64,000 nucleotides of DNA, taken from positions 744,001 to 808,000 of the forward strand of contig NAJO01000015.1 of assembly GCA_002077065.1 (NCBI GenBank). The letters are read 5' to 3'. The notes below the pieces were generated by a model. It did no database searches, was not told the origin of the DNA, and saw only the letters and a program-made list of their open reading frames with translations. Both the position numbers and the translations under genes were made by a program. The DNA is from Cryoendolithus antarcticus. Its lineage: Eukaryota > Ascomycota > Dothideomycetes > Cladosporiales > Cladosporiaceae. Of this stretch, positions 35,094-46,114 are shown piece after piece (the first letter of the stretch is position 1; each line of letters opens with the position of its first letter).

Positions 35094-35794
35094 CGCCGTT
35101 CCCGGTGTCCCAGGGTCGTGCGGGAAGGTGGGCAGCTTTTTGCTGGCCAATTTTGCTTGCGGAGCATGTAGCGTAGCGGAGAGAGTGACAGCAGTCGATC
35201 AGAAGGCAGGATTCTGACCCTGGAGCGAGCGGCACGGCGTACAGCAATGAAGAATTTGACCTTGGAAGAGACGAATCTTGAATCGAGCGTTAGCGCTGGG
35301 AGTCTACGAGGAGCTGACGACTGGAGCGAGTAGACTACGAAAGATTCATTTTTCATGGAGCGCTTTTGTTTTTCACCTCATACTTGTCACTCTTCCATAT
35401 TCAGTCACTATCACATTTCGCGCCCGCCATGGTATGTCGCGACTTCATGGAGAATCGGCAAAGGACATGCGTTGGCCATGAGCGAGTGCGCTAAACACTT
35501 TTGCACGGAAAAACTATGGCGCAGCACTGGGACATGCACCATACTGAGTAAGGCAGAGAGAGCTATGAAGACTGAGCCGCAGTAAAGATTGAGGTACTTG
35601 ATCCTGGTCCGACGGGACATCGTCCAACCTGCTAGACGACCTGATCAGGTGTCGTTGGGGTTGGGTCTCGATATTATTGCTCTAATCGCAGCAAGATCGA
35701 GTCCCGCCGGCAATCCTCGCATGATCCCCAATAGATAGCACGACTCTACCCATATTAGTTGTGTATAGGGCCCGTCTATGCTAGAGTCAGACTC

Positions 35795-35822
35795 CATCTG
35801 TTTGTGGACATCTGTTTGTGGA
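35795..35822 (+). repeat. 14-bp perfect tandem duplication
   Basis: The unit CATCTGTTTGTGGA occurs twice head-to-tail. No function is apparent. Confidence 0.85.
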
Positions 35823-36429
35823 CTTTATCCGTGCGTGTTGTGCTGCGATTGATACTGCGGTAGGACCGCATTGTGAATTACTCTTCACTGAGGAGTTGTG
35901 TACTACAGGTTGCTGCAGAGCGACCGGAACAAGCGTAAGTGTCATCATCGATACCAGGGAAGATGATGACTCGCTCGAACGAGTGTGAGTCGAGGACCTG
36001 CCGACTCCTACGCTGGATAGTTTTAGGCTCGGCTTCGATATGCAAAGATGTAGTGCGTCCCCTGGAATCGCTTCCCTGCGTATCAAGTTGGCCGCTCTCG
36101 CTCCGATGCGTCGGCCAGAGAAAAGTTCAAAGATATTCCGGATCTAGCTGAAGTCCCGTCCTTTGCAGTCCAGCGAATACCTCAATTGAAAGAGATCTCA
36201 GAAGTCGTCCACTGGCTCTTATAAGCAGCCCGTCTCCACTGTCATCAGGATGTAAGGCGCAAAGAACACACAGGGCTTGATATTCGGCCACTCGGGCTGA
36301 TGTATATTGCTGTAGTCAATGGTGCATCGGTTTCTCACGCGTGACGATCTGTCACTGCCCTGCTGTTGCCACGCTATAGATCGTACGTGGCGAGAGAGAG
36401 ACCTGAGGACATTTAGGAACATTATCGAT

Positions 36430-37195
36430 TCATTGGTGAAATTGCACTTGAGCCACCGCGCACCTATTTCTATCGGCCGGATCTCTTACTTCTACCCTAT
36501 GCTGGAGATTCGGGCCTTTGAGGAAGCAGATTGCGGACTCGTCGGCCAAAATCTGGAAGTCCGCTGCTGTGCACCAATGCATGGTGGAAACGGTCTGGTC
36601 GTTCCAGCTGGCGCATAGATCCATGCACTGGTCCACACTGTTCACCATCGAGCCCCTTGTTATCACTCCACCATCGGAAAAGAAGCCGCAGTGGACTACG
36701 AAATCCCAGTCATAGCTCCGGCTACTATTTCTGCTTGTGTAATGCGTTTTGTCGATGCCAGGACAGTCGTTCCGGACCTCTGCTGGTGCAGATGGTGATG
36801 GGGACGCGGGGAATGACGTGGACTCGAGCGCGGACGTTGACGCTGACGTGGACATAGAGGTGATAGGTGGATCTGCTACAGATCGTAAAGCCGATGTTGA
36901 CAAAGAAGATATGCTCCTACGAACAGCTGAGCTGACTGCCACGACGACGCCAACGACGGGCAACTTACGTGGCTGACGGCCGCTGCGTCTTCCTGGGTTG
37001 TTCACGTACGGTTGGCCAATCGACAGAAGCTCCGACTACCAGCAGTCCAAACATGCTCAGTAACGTCCAGAAAAATCGAGGAGGAAGCCCTGCGATACGC
37101 TTCCGTCTTCTATCGCCGGGTTGCTGCCGTAGCACGAGAGCTGCGTTTACGTCGAGATTGGAGCTCCGCTCAACAAGGGCGATGTCATCAGGCAT
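36430..37195 (-). CDS. Single-pass membrane protein with PAN/apple-like ectodomain
   Basis: Exons are 36969-37195 and 36430-36916; the 52-nt intron has donor GTAAGT and acceptor GTAG, and the product is 237 aa. The first ATG gives a basic, probably cytosolic N-terminus (RRRKR near 30-34), then one hydrophobic segment FFWTLLSMFGLLVVGASV near 41-58. A Ser/Thr/Pro-rich stalk follows. The C-terminal ~110 residues begin with NDCPGIDKTHYTS and contain VHCGFFSDGG, QCMDLCASWN, MHWCTAADFQ and ICFLKG. This cysteine order matches fungal PAN/apple-like adhesion domains. A nearer AG would make a 37-nt intron, judged too short. Ligand and role are unknown. It lies 425 bp from the pseudo-protease gene, on the same strand. 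Confidence 0.7.
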
Positions 37196-37620
37196 AGCGT
37201 GTGAGCCTGGCAGGGCAGACAGATGGGACGGTCTCGAAGTGCGGCATGAATTACATGTCGCTTGGGACGATGGTGCGCTTAGGTGGTACAGGCGTCTAGA
37301 CCGTATGCAGCCACCCGCATGGCGCGTGTGCACTCTTCAAGATCCGGTCTTGCGTACACTCGATCGTTTGGAGTCACTTGCGATCATCAAGGCTCGACTG
37401 AAAGGTCAATCTTACTGTATGTGTTTGACATCATCGAGGCCCCGGCGGAAATGTCGTAAGGTAGCGTCTCAACATGGAATTGTCGATCGCAGCGCCGCTC
37501 CTCCGTACAGGATAAGCGCTAGGGCGGCTCTGTGGTCGCCTCAGTCTACGTGTTAACAGGGGGAACATGCGTTATACAGTTTCAAGTGCACGATGAATGC
37601 TGCATGTGCAGTCTAGCCTG
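37196..37620. other. Intergenic gap between the PAN-protein and pseudo-protease genes
   Basis: It is 425 bp and contains the promoter of the PAN-protein gene. Only short random frames are seen. Confidence 0.45.
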
Positions 37621-39723
37621 CTACCGCCGACGGATTTGGCCAAGTCTCTGTCGCTCCCATGCCACTGCTGCGAACTTGACAGTCCACTTCACAGGTTCGA
37701 CAATAGTATGTCTGAGAGCAGGGGTCACAAGATGCTGGGAGAACCAATACCCGACCCTCTTGCCTCCAGTCCAAGCCTCGTACAAACGCTTCTGCTGCCT
37801 CTCAATCGCGTGGCGCCTTCTTTGCCGTGCAATTCGTCTTCTAGTTGCGACTTCTTCCTCCTCCATTCCATCGAACTCAGACAAACGTACAGTGCCTTCA
37901 ACAGCCGTCATCGTACGAAAGACGCGCGACCATACAGCCTCCAACCCCCGTGAATGACTTTGCCCGGTCGTCCGTGATGAGCTCGCTAAGAGCGCAGGGG
38001 CTTGCAGACGAGCTGGGCGTCTTTCTTCTTCTCGTCTGGCCGCACTTGCGTATTGCTGCAACACTTCGGAAGGTAGAGAGCGTGAGTGTGACTCTACCCA
38101 GGCCCTGTCCAGCCTGCGCCGCCTTTGACGGCACTTCCACACATTCAACGCAATCTTGGTGAGAGGTAGAACTAGAAGCCCGGCAAGAATGAGACCTGAG
38201 AGTAGCGCCCACGGCCCTACAAGCGCAGCGAAATCTAGGGCCCTCTCCCACCAGGGCGGCTCGTAGATAGATCCCAGATCCCAATTCAGCTTCTCTATTG
38301 ATTGTCCCAGTGCTGGCGCTATCGTGAATTCGTGACTGTTATAATCGACCGTAAGCCACCTGTGATGATTACGCACTCTCATTAGTCAGTGTACTTGCGG
38401 GGGACAATCAGGTCGATACTCACATCTCTTGGAAGATTGCCCGTCCGAGTACGATGCCCCTGTTCTCCTCTGCTATGCGAATAGGGAAGTAGAGCTGCTC
38501 GTGACCGGCGTATGTGAGCGTATGATTCAGGGCTTCGAACGGAAGCTGTATCACAAGCCTGGCACCCGATTGCGCTGCAGGCATCTGGTCCTCGTAGATC
38601 TCGCGTCGACCCGCTCCGCCTAGTCCAAAACGCAGTGAAGGCTGTAGCATGCTCAAATGTGCGATGACGGAAGTGTCCATGACAAAAAGACCCGACTCTT
38701 CGATGTAGTGTAGATCCAGCTCATCGGCTATATCAAAACATACACTTCTCGGCAGCTCCAAAAATGGTGAGTCCGAGTCTAGCACCGCACCCACAGGATC
38801 GGCAAGTAAGGGAATCGTGATATTGCCAGCTCCCGATGAGTCACGATGGGAAAGTTCCAACGTCACCAAGTCCAGAGCGAGCACTCCATCATCCGGAAGT
38901 GGTCTTGTCATCTGCGGTATATCTACTCCCCACTGTCCCACAGCCCCTATGGAGAGCGTAGCGGGCGACGAGCCTACACTCATGTGAGTCTGAGATTATG
39001 ATATGTAGGAACGATACCCAGAGTAAGTTGCAACTTACCATACCAGCGTCCAGCAGTGTACACATACGCGAGACCTGCTTCACGGTCGTATGGCCCAAAT
39101 TGCGAATACCTTGTGGGAATGTCCAGATAGGGTAGACTCTGGAAGAGCGACGCCCTTGACTGTATCATAAGTGCCCACCAATAGTCAGGTCTCCCGTGCC
39201 AAGTCGTGGCGAGCGCTCTCAAGCCGATAGAAGCTACTCTGTTGCGGTCTGCAGCATCGGGTGCATTGTATGATCTGCTCAGCCGCTCAAGCGGCGCCCT
39301 CAGGTGCCACAGTGTACGATAGACTCCATTGAGAAACTCATGTTCATACCAGAGCACGTAGCTGAGAATGTCGCTTCCCTGCGAGCACTCTAAAGAGGGT
39401 TGCCATGTGTGAGAGCCTTGCGGTGTGTAGAAATCCGCCGCATCATGCGGCGATTGTTCAGTGTCACGAAGAGAGCTTACTATCCCACCCGGCGGTCTGC
39501 GATGCGGCAGCACGATGGTTGCATTGAAAGAGCCGTCGCCGTAACAGGCTGGCGTGATCGGGAGCTGCAATTTCGTGCCACTGGTTGAGACGAGAGCGTT
39601 CAGCTGTTGGGGCGGATTGCCTACCCATACTACGTGCATCGCCCACTTGCCCCCATATGCCAAGTTGTCTTTGTCCCTGGCCTTCAAGCCTTCGAGCTTC
39701 TCTGTTCGACACCAGACTGCCAT
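37621..39723 (-). CDS. Membrane-anchored aspartic-protease-like pseudoenzyme
   Basis: Exons are 39039-39723, 38424-38973 and 37621-38359 (introns 65 and 64 nt), giving 657 aa. The N-terminal ~410 residues follow the pepsin (A1) pattern: GNPPQQLNALVSTSGT near 35-50, then a long body and AVLDSDSPFLELP near 292-304. The first catalytic motif (normally DTGS) reads STSG, so the aspartate is missing; the second keeps Asp294 in an altered DSDS. The fold is therefore probably not proteolytic. One transmembrane helix (about 455-478) precedes a ~175-residue Arg-rich cytosolic tail. The start is uncertain: the frame continues upstream to 39918 without an ATG, no signal peptide is seen from 39723, and a missing short first exon is likely. 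It is divergent from the HET gene. Confidence 0.75.
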
Positions 39724-40184
39724 GGCTGACCATCTGCTTTCACTAGATCCAGGAGTGCTGTGGCGATACACTCGGCGGAACGAGAGGGGTTGCGCATAGA
39801 CATGCAAGATTGCTCGTTGGCAGGTAGGATCATGATGCTGTCGATAGTACTGTAGTGAACCCCATACCCAAGCATCGTGTATCACAAGGCTGTGGCGTTC
39901 TGTGCATCGTGGGCGCACGGCAACGGCGCCTAGGCGACACGCTGTTCATAATCACGCATAGGAGGGCCAGTCTTGTCTCTGTGTAGTATTTCCCACTCCT
40001 AGCTACCCACACAGCGCAGAGATCAGAGTCTCAGGCCTACGTCTTCAAGGTCCGATGCGCGCATGCAATATACCTTGGCACCGCAGGCGCAGATCATCCT
40101 CATCCTGCTAAGCCGCGCCAAGCCTCCGTCCTTCGCGTACTGGAGCCACCTACTGAAGCCACCTACTGGAGCCACCCGGCTGCG
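39724..40184. promoter_or_regulatory. Divergent promoter region, pseudo-protease / HET gene
   Basis: This 461-bp gap lies between outward-facing genes. It contains a triple 13-bp repeat just before the HET start codon and may contain a missed first exon of the pseudo-protease gene. Confidence 0.45.
40138..40176 (+). repeat. Three 13-bp tandem repeats at the HET-gene 5' end
   Basis: The unit TACTGGAGCCACC occurs three times in a row; the middle copy has one A for G. It ends 8 bp before the ATG at 40185, so it lies in the probable 5' leader. Confidence 0.85.
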
Positions 40185-43100
40185 ATGGAAGCTCGCCGTC
40201 ATGACATCTCGGGCGAGGTCTTCATCGAAGATATCTCCCACGATGTCTCTGATGCCCATCGGCACGAGGGCACTTCCGGACCGCCAGATGAAGCGGTGTT
40301 CGCAGCATTCTCGCTCCCTCTTGAGCCACATGTTCCGATTCCAGGGCAATCGGCTTTTGGGCTGCGAACCTTGCAAAATCAGATTGTTAAAGTCACATCT
40401 TGGGCTCGTGGAAGGGCGTGGATAGACAGCAAGATAAGCACGTACCGATGGGATGCCAGCCCGCTGTTCGGCTACTTCTGGCTTTCATGGAAAGAGGCAC
40501 ATGGGGCGTATATGCTACTAGCAGACCTCGTTCTGCTCGCATGCGCTCTGATACTCATCCTACGGAGGGCGCGATACGGAGTGCATCCATACAACACAGC
40601 ACAGCTTGTAGATTGGATCGGGCGTCCAATACGTACTCAACTGGTCATGCCACTTGCCACATGGGGGTTCGGATATGTTGGACCACGAGCAGCTACCCAC
40701 GCCGCACATTTTGCAGTGGCTCTGATCCGCGCGATAGCATGCCTTGTATGCCTCGTCAGGATATTCTTCCGTAGCGACCTCGGGTCTCTACATCGCAGAG
40801 CGCTGGAGCTCGTGTCTGTGCTCGTCCTTGCCGCTTTGGCGCATCTGATGGGTGCCTCAATCCGGACAGCTCACTTCGAGAGGGAGCGTACGAAGGCTCT
40901 CCGTAATTCCGCGGATCGACGCACACACGGAGGCAATGGTTTCAAGATCTCGTACATGTCTGTCGAAGAACGCGAGGCGCAGAAAGCTGCTGCTCGTATA
41001 CATGTTGGACAACCCACGTCATACTTGGAGACATTGGGCGCATACTGGCATCACCCAACGCCACAGCTAGATGTCCTGCAAGATGTAGATGCTGAATATA
41101 GACAACGCTCTTGGTGGGATACCGTATGGACGTCAACGACCCCTCTCCAACAACACGTGAAGAGTATCGTAGACGAGCGCCCCGGGCCTACGACTCCCCC
41201 GACCGCGGCGGTACTGCGCGATGAGTTGTTCGCGCAATGTGACTGTTGTGTCGATAGCGACGACGCTCCAAGAACCCTCATGCCCCGGCCGACTGACTTG
41301 GAGCGCTTGAGGCGACGTCGCGATATCTTACTAGATACGTTACGAACGATGGATGCACAGCAAGGTCAACATCACTCCCGGCCGGAGGCGGCTGTCCAAC
41401 ACCGACTCTGTGAGATGTGCCAGTCGCTGTGTATTGAGTCAAAGCTGCTGAGAATGCTGACAGGAACTATCACATCACAAATCTGGCAGAGAATCAAGGC
41501 CACCTTCAGCTACGTGGGTCCGCTGCTGGAAGAGAGCTTTCTAATCCGTGATTCCGCTACGGCTCTGCGTACTTCGGCCAGCAACGGCTGTCACCTGTGC
41601 TGCATGATATGGAATGCTTTAAGTCCCCAACAACAGGCGCTACTCGTACGTGAAGCTGAAAGCTACAACGGTACGGGCTCCCCAAGTAGTCATGGCGTGT
41701 TCGTCAAGATTCTGTCACCGCACGGATGGCAGGCGGAGCAGTCACCGAACGATGAGTCTACCCAGCATCTCTACATTGTCGCACATTATGGTCTGCGAAG
41801 CGTGCCTAGATTCTGGATGGAGCAGAAGTTTGTCTTGAGAGCACGTTCGCTAGGCAAGGATCCGCTGCTGGAATCCCCTGATCTGCTACCTCCGATACGC
41901 ATATGTTTGACAAGTATCGCTAGTCTCATCTTTTACCTAAACTTATGCTGACTTCGGTGTAGAGCTCGACGATGTTAGTGCGTTCACACAGCGCTCGATG
42001 AGTACTTCTACGAGATCGGAGTCGGTCATGCGTTATGCAGCGTCCTGGTTGACTGCGCACAGACACTTTACCGATGGAGAGGGACACACTCTTCTCCAAC
42101 TACCACTATCCTCGGCAACGGATCGCCCAACTACCCACGGGCCCGCACGTCCGAAACGCTTGCTCGAAATTGTATCCGACGAGCGAGTTCGGCTGGTTTG
42201 TGAGACCTCCCCCGGGCCGGCGGAGGCCTACACGGCTCTGAGTTATTGCTGGCACAGTACGAATAACTATGTCTTGAAGAAGGCTTCACTAGGATACTTT
42301 ATGAGCAGCGTCGCCTCCGACGGCTTACCAAACACAATACGCGACGCACTTTGGGTCACACGAGCACTTGGGTTCAGATACATCTGGATCGACGCACTCT
42401 GCATCATTCAGGACTGCGACGACGACAAAGCTGTGCAGCTCAAGGATATGCATGCCATCTATGCCGGAGCTACTGTTGTAATCGCGGCAGCAGCAGCAAT
42501 GGACTCCTCCCATAATTTCCTTGTCGATCAGACACCGCACGCTATGTCCGTGTGCTTGCTCGATCTAGATTGTGAAATTCCCGCTTCCACCGTACAGCTT
42601 CCTCCCAATGCTAACGGGCTTGTCGCCCTACCGGGCCAAAGAACCCTCTTAGGAGCTGAGATTGAGTTGTCCCTGTCAAGGCTGAAGTCTAGAGGGTGGG
42701 TGTACCAAGAAGAAGAATTGGCTAGCAGAGTGATATATTTCTGTGATCGCCAACTGGTTTTGAGATGCAACACATGCAACAAAGTGGCCGTTCAGCAGCA
42801 TCTGCCACAGGTACCAGTACGAGCAGTCCCTAATACAATATGGGGCTCAACTTTACCGTTCGGCTCAGTCGGTGCGGCAGCTCTGGAGTCTTGGCAACGT
42901 TATTATCGCGCTAAGTCGTTATACAATCCTGACCTTGACACACAACGATTGTTAGCTACAGAATTGGGAAGCCGGTTCGCAATCGAGGGATACAGTATCT
43001 CCACTGGTGGGCATACTCAATTGGAAACACAGCATGAGCGATGGTGGAAGCTGGTGGGAGAGTACTCTTCACGTCACTTGACATATGGCGCCGACAAGCT

Positions 43101-43926
43101 GCCGGCGATCGATGGCCTGGCTGACCGATTTCGGTTGGAACTTGCAGCATCGCAGGACTGGGTAGCACATCCGGAGCCCGTGCGATATCAATTCGGGTTA
43201 TGGTCCGGGAATGCTCTCGTCATGGGACTTCTGTGGTACGTCAAAGAAGGAGGTATGGCGCGTCCCATGTCACGCGCGCCAAGCTGGAGCTGGGCTGCAG
43301 TGGATGGTCTCATCAGCAATGACTCATTGAAAGGGAACACACAATTCGATACATGCGGATCGGCAGTACTGCAGACAGCAGAGCTGGGTGCCGAGAAGCT
43401 GATGATCAAAGCGCGTGTCAAACCTGGTACGTGGCACCGGGCTCCTAGTGATCGAAAGCTGTACTATTTGGGCCATCGCCGTTCCGGTACCGTGAGATTT
43501 CAACATGACCTTGGTCAGTACGAACCACTCACGAGTGACTTGAGTCAAGGTCCAGAGGTGCAGACCCTGCGCGACTTGCGTGGCTTCGAAGTCGGCTACT
43601 TAGTCCTGGATTCGGAGAGCGAGCTACCGTATGAAGGGTCAGAAGTGTACTGTCTCGGGATCGTCGTTGAACCATCTACGGAAATCGAGAGACGCGCTTT
43701 CAACGTGCCATGGGCGACCCGTGGGTTGGCACTTGTCAAAGTCACTGGCGAGACGAATCAATATCAACGAGTGGGCTACCTCGAATTGCAGCGCACACCA
43801 GGTGGAGTCTCATATCCGAGTAGCATTAACCCCGCCAAGCAGCGCGCGGAGCGGGAACCTGCGCCTAACATTGATGTTGCTGGATTCTTTGATGACTGTG
43901 AGTTCAGTACTATCACTCTTGTCTGA
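40185..43926 (+). CDS. HET-domain protein with N-terminal membrane region
   Basis: Exons are 40185-41913 and 41963-43926; the 49-nt intron (donor GTATCG, TGCTGAC branch site) joins to 1230 aa. Residues 1-100 are soluble. Hydrophobic helices follow near 107-126, 175-195 and 207-224. A Cys-rich segment (C409, C412, C416, then a CHLCC cluster further on) is the kind that often precedes HET domains. The HET domain runs from about 665: AYTALSYCW (665-673), LPNTIRDALWVTRALG and YIWIDALCIIQDC (716-728), YAGATVVIAAA. The remaining ~400 residues are the usual long HET C-terminus. HET domains trigger cell death in vegetative incompatibility. Membrane spans upstream of a HET domain are unusual. The other possible donor, CATATGTTTG, would create a stop. 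Confidence 0.87.
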
Positions 43927-44410
43927 ACGGACGATGGCATGCTGAGCTTTCTGGATACATAAAGAGAGAACATATCAGCTGTCTCTTCCAGGATAACAGT
44001 GTCTCTGCGGGTCCGTCCATGTCATCAGGTGTTACAAACCATAGATGAGTAGAATGTGCATCCCCTTCGCTGATTGACTGAGGATATCGGTCATCTCAAG
44101 CACGTCGATAGATGAGCGATCAGGCTCTCTACTGGGCATTATGCCCGTCGCCGCTTCTGAACGTTCATCCAGCGCCTATAGAGCCGCGATAAGGATCGCT
44201 GCTACAACAATACTTTGCTACGACCTAGTGAGGGGAAAAGTGGCCCAGGCATCCTTGAACCCCTTCGTAGCCAGCTCCGGCCAGACACCAATCAGGACAT
44301 ATCTCAGAGATCCTTCAACTGCCTTCGTCAACTGCCCGTCTTCATCATCCTGTCTACGCTCCTCCATCTCTTCATCGTCACACTCCTCAACGGTACACTG
44401 GTGGAGTGCA
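43927..44410. other. Convergent intergenic region
   Basis: It separates the 3' ends of the HET and F-box genes. A 77-codon minus-strand frame (44218-44451) is acidic and looks somewhat protein-like, but it cannot be spliced to the F-box gene with an intron of normal size. Confidence 0.4.
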
Positions 44411-46114
44411 TCAATCTCGCGAGCTTCCTGTACAAGTCCATGAACGGCCAATGGAGTGCATCACCATGCCAAGGTCCGTGTCGCCGTAGTCTCTGATAGT
44501 AGCATTGTCCAAGATCACTCGTTTCAGACGCGGAGCATACGGCACTTTGCCTCGAGATATTGCACTGAAGATTGAGTTCGCTAGTACCTTATCAATTGCA
44601 ATGTCTCTCAGAGCTTGCATGGCCTCTTTCCGGAGACTAGAGCCGTCATCTACAGGTGAGCACATTGCTCGATTTGCCCTGTTCACGCCTTCGGATTCAT
44701 ACGCAAATTCTTGTGGAATGTAGACTTTGAGGACGACGGTGCGTAGACCACGGATGGAGCCCAGCGCTTGATATGTAGCGGCTTCACCGGCATCACCCCC
44801 TGACCTCGACAAAGTGACCTCAAGCGTTTCGAGCTGTGGGCAGTCTGAACGCAGCAACTGCAGCAACTCGGGTGTTATAGAGTCGCGAGACTCGGAGGGA
44901 CTCTCAAAGCGATCATGTCCAGTCGATTGCGACAGATGGAGGTGTCGTAATGAGTGGCCGCTGTGCTTAGCTACTACTTGTAACAGATGAGTCGTGTGGT
45001 CTCCAGGCAAATCGAGATCTTGCAGTGGAGGAAGTGTCAGCAGAAAGCGTTCGAACGCGTTGTCCAGCATGCTGACTGGGTCCTCTAGACTTTCCACTCT
45101 GGTTAACAGCATGGCGAGCGTGTCGAGCGATGTGAATCTACAGTTTGCTGCAAGCCAATCGAGCATCTCCACATCCACCCATTCATGAATCTTTAGGCTT
45201 GCCAGCTTAGCGAAGTCGGTAGCTAATTTCCACGATTGCAAAGCTTGCATAGTGTTATACATTGGCCGAAGTTCAAGATGCTGTAAATACCCTACAGCGT
45301 CAGGCGCGACAGTCCAGATCTGCTGCCGTGCATGCCAGATTTGCCTCGGAAGCGCTGGCGTGATACAATTCTGAATCTCGCCGCTCTGAGGGTATCGCCA
45401 GATACTAACTCGCATCAGACCTGGCGCCGCGCCTGCTGCCATTTCCAGCACAGCGGACTCGTTGTGATTTGCATAGTCACCCTGAACAAGACCCAAATGC
45501 TTGAGTACCAAACTGTGTAAGTTCGGACAAGTGGCCAGTCTCATTTCAGAGGGACAGATGCGGATGGGATCTTGTGCAGGCTGGTCCAGGCTTCGCAGTG
45601 AGAAGTCTCGCACATGGAGGCTGCAATCGGAATGCGTAGTGTAGAGTAGATCTACTATGCCAGGTGGCACCTGTTCCTGATAGCCCCAATCGATGTCACG
45701 AAGATTGGGGAGCTCCATGATAAGGCGCACCAGCGGCCTCCAGTCATCGTCCTCGGTCACTCGCACAGCATCGTACTCGTGTGGACACGTGCACGTCCAC
45801 GACTTCAATGCATTGGCTTTGCACTCACGGATGATCTGCGTCCTTCTTGAGGCTCGAGAGGTGCTGTGGTCACTCGCATGGATGTACATCTTCCGGACAT
45901 CGTGCGTGGTCCCGGTAGTCCGAAGTACATTCTGCCACTTGTCGACACAGGTACTCAGAGTCTCTGGAGATGAGAAGGCCAATGTTATTGTGTGGTACAG
46001 CTGTCTCAGTGATGCTGTGCGGAAAGATCTGCACACAGACGAGAAGGCCAGAAGGCTGCGTGCATCAAGTTCTTCTGCCACATACTCGATCACTTCCAGT
46101 GGGAAGCCGAGCAT
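44411..46114 (-). CDS. F-box protein with leucine-rich-like C-terminal region
   Basis: This is a probable substrate adaptor of SCF ubiquitin ligases. It is a single exon of 567 codons. The F-box is at the extreme N-terminus: FPLEVIEYVAEELDARSLLAFSSVCRSF, residues about 4-31. The rest has recurring short leucine-rich segments such as CPNLHSLVLKHLGL, LQHLELRPM, LASLKIHEW, HSLRHLHLSQ and CPQLETLEVTLS. These suggest an irregular LRR solenoid, common in fungal F-box proteins. No substrate can be inferred. The C-terminus (MHSIGRSWTCTGSSRD) may be a read-through: an alternative 37-nt intron would add an acidic tail to 44218, but that intron is too short to trust. F-box genes are numerous and rapidly evolving in fungi, and this one neighbours the HET gene. 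Confidence 0.75.
   Translation of the reverse strand: MLGFPLEVIEYVAEELDARSLLAFSSVCRSFRTASLRQLYHTITLAFSSPETLSTCVDKWQNVLRTTGTTHDVRKMYIHASDHSTSRASRRTQIIRECKANALKSWTCTCPHEYDAVRVTEDDDWRPLVRLIMELPNLRDIDWGYQEQVPPGIVDLLYTTHSDCSLHVRDFSLRSLDQPAQDPIRICPSEMRLATCPNLHSLVLKHLGLVQGDYANHNESAVLEMAAGAAPGLMRVSIWRYPQSGEIQNCITPALPRQIWHARQQIWTVAPDAVGYLQHLELRPMYNTMQALQSWKLATDFAKLASLKIHEWVDVEMLDWLAANCRFTSLDTLAMLLTRVESLEDPVSMLDNAFERFLLTLPPLQDLDLPGDHTTHLLQVVAKHSGHSLRHLHLSQSTGHDRFESPSESRDSITPELLQLLRSDCPQLETLEVTLSRSGGDAGEAATYQALGSIRGLRTVVLKVYIPQEFAYESEGVNRANRAMCSPVDDGSSLRKEAMQALRDIAIDKVLANSIFSAISRGKVPYAPRLKRVILDNATIRDYGDTDLGMVMHSIGRSWTCTGSSRD

Larger units (their letters stand above)
35082..36429. other. Intergenic region after the tRNA gene
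   Basis: It is about 1.35 kb without a supported gene. It holds a perfect 14-bp tandem duplication at 35795-35822 and a loose inverted repeat (GGTCCGACGGGAC-like near 35607, GTCCCGCCGGC-like near 35701). Confidence 0.45.

Noticed and set aside
35605..35715. tRNA-like sequence with an ATCGAGTCC segment
   Set aside because: The putative T stem does not pair and no cloverleaf can be made. Only a loose inverted repeat remains.
36932..36968. A 37-nt intron for the PAN-domain gene
   Set aside because: It is shorter than any credible intron here; the next AG gives a 52-nt intron in the same phase.
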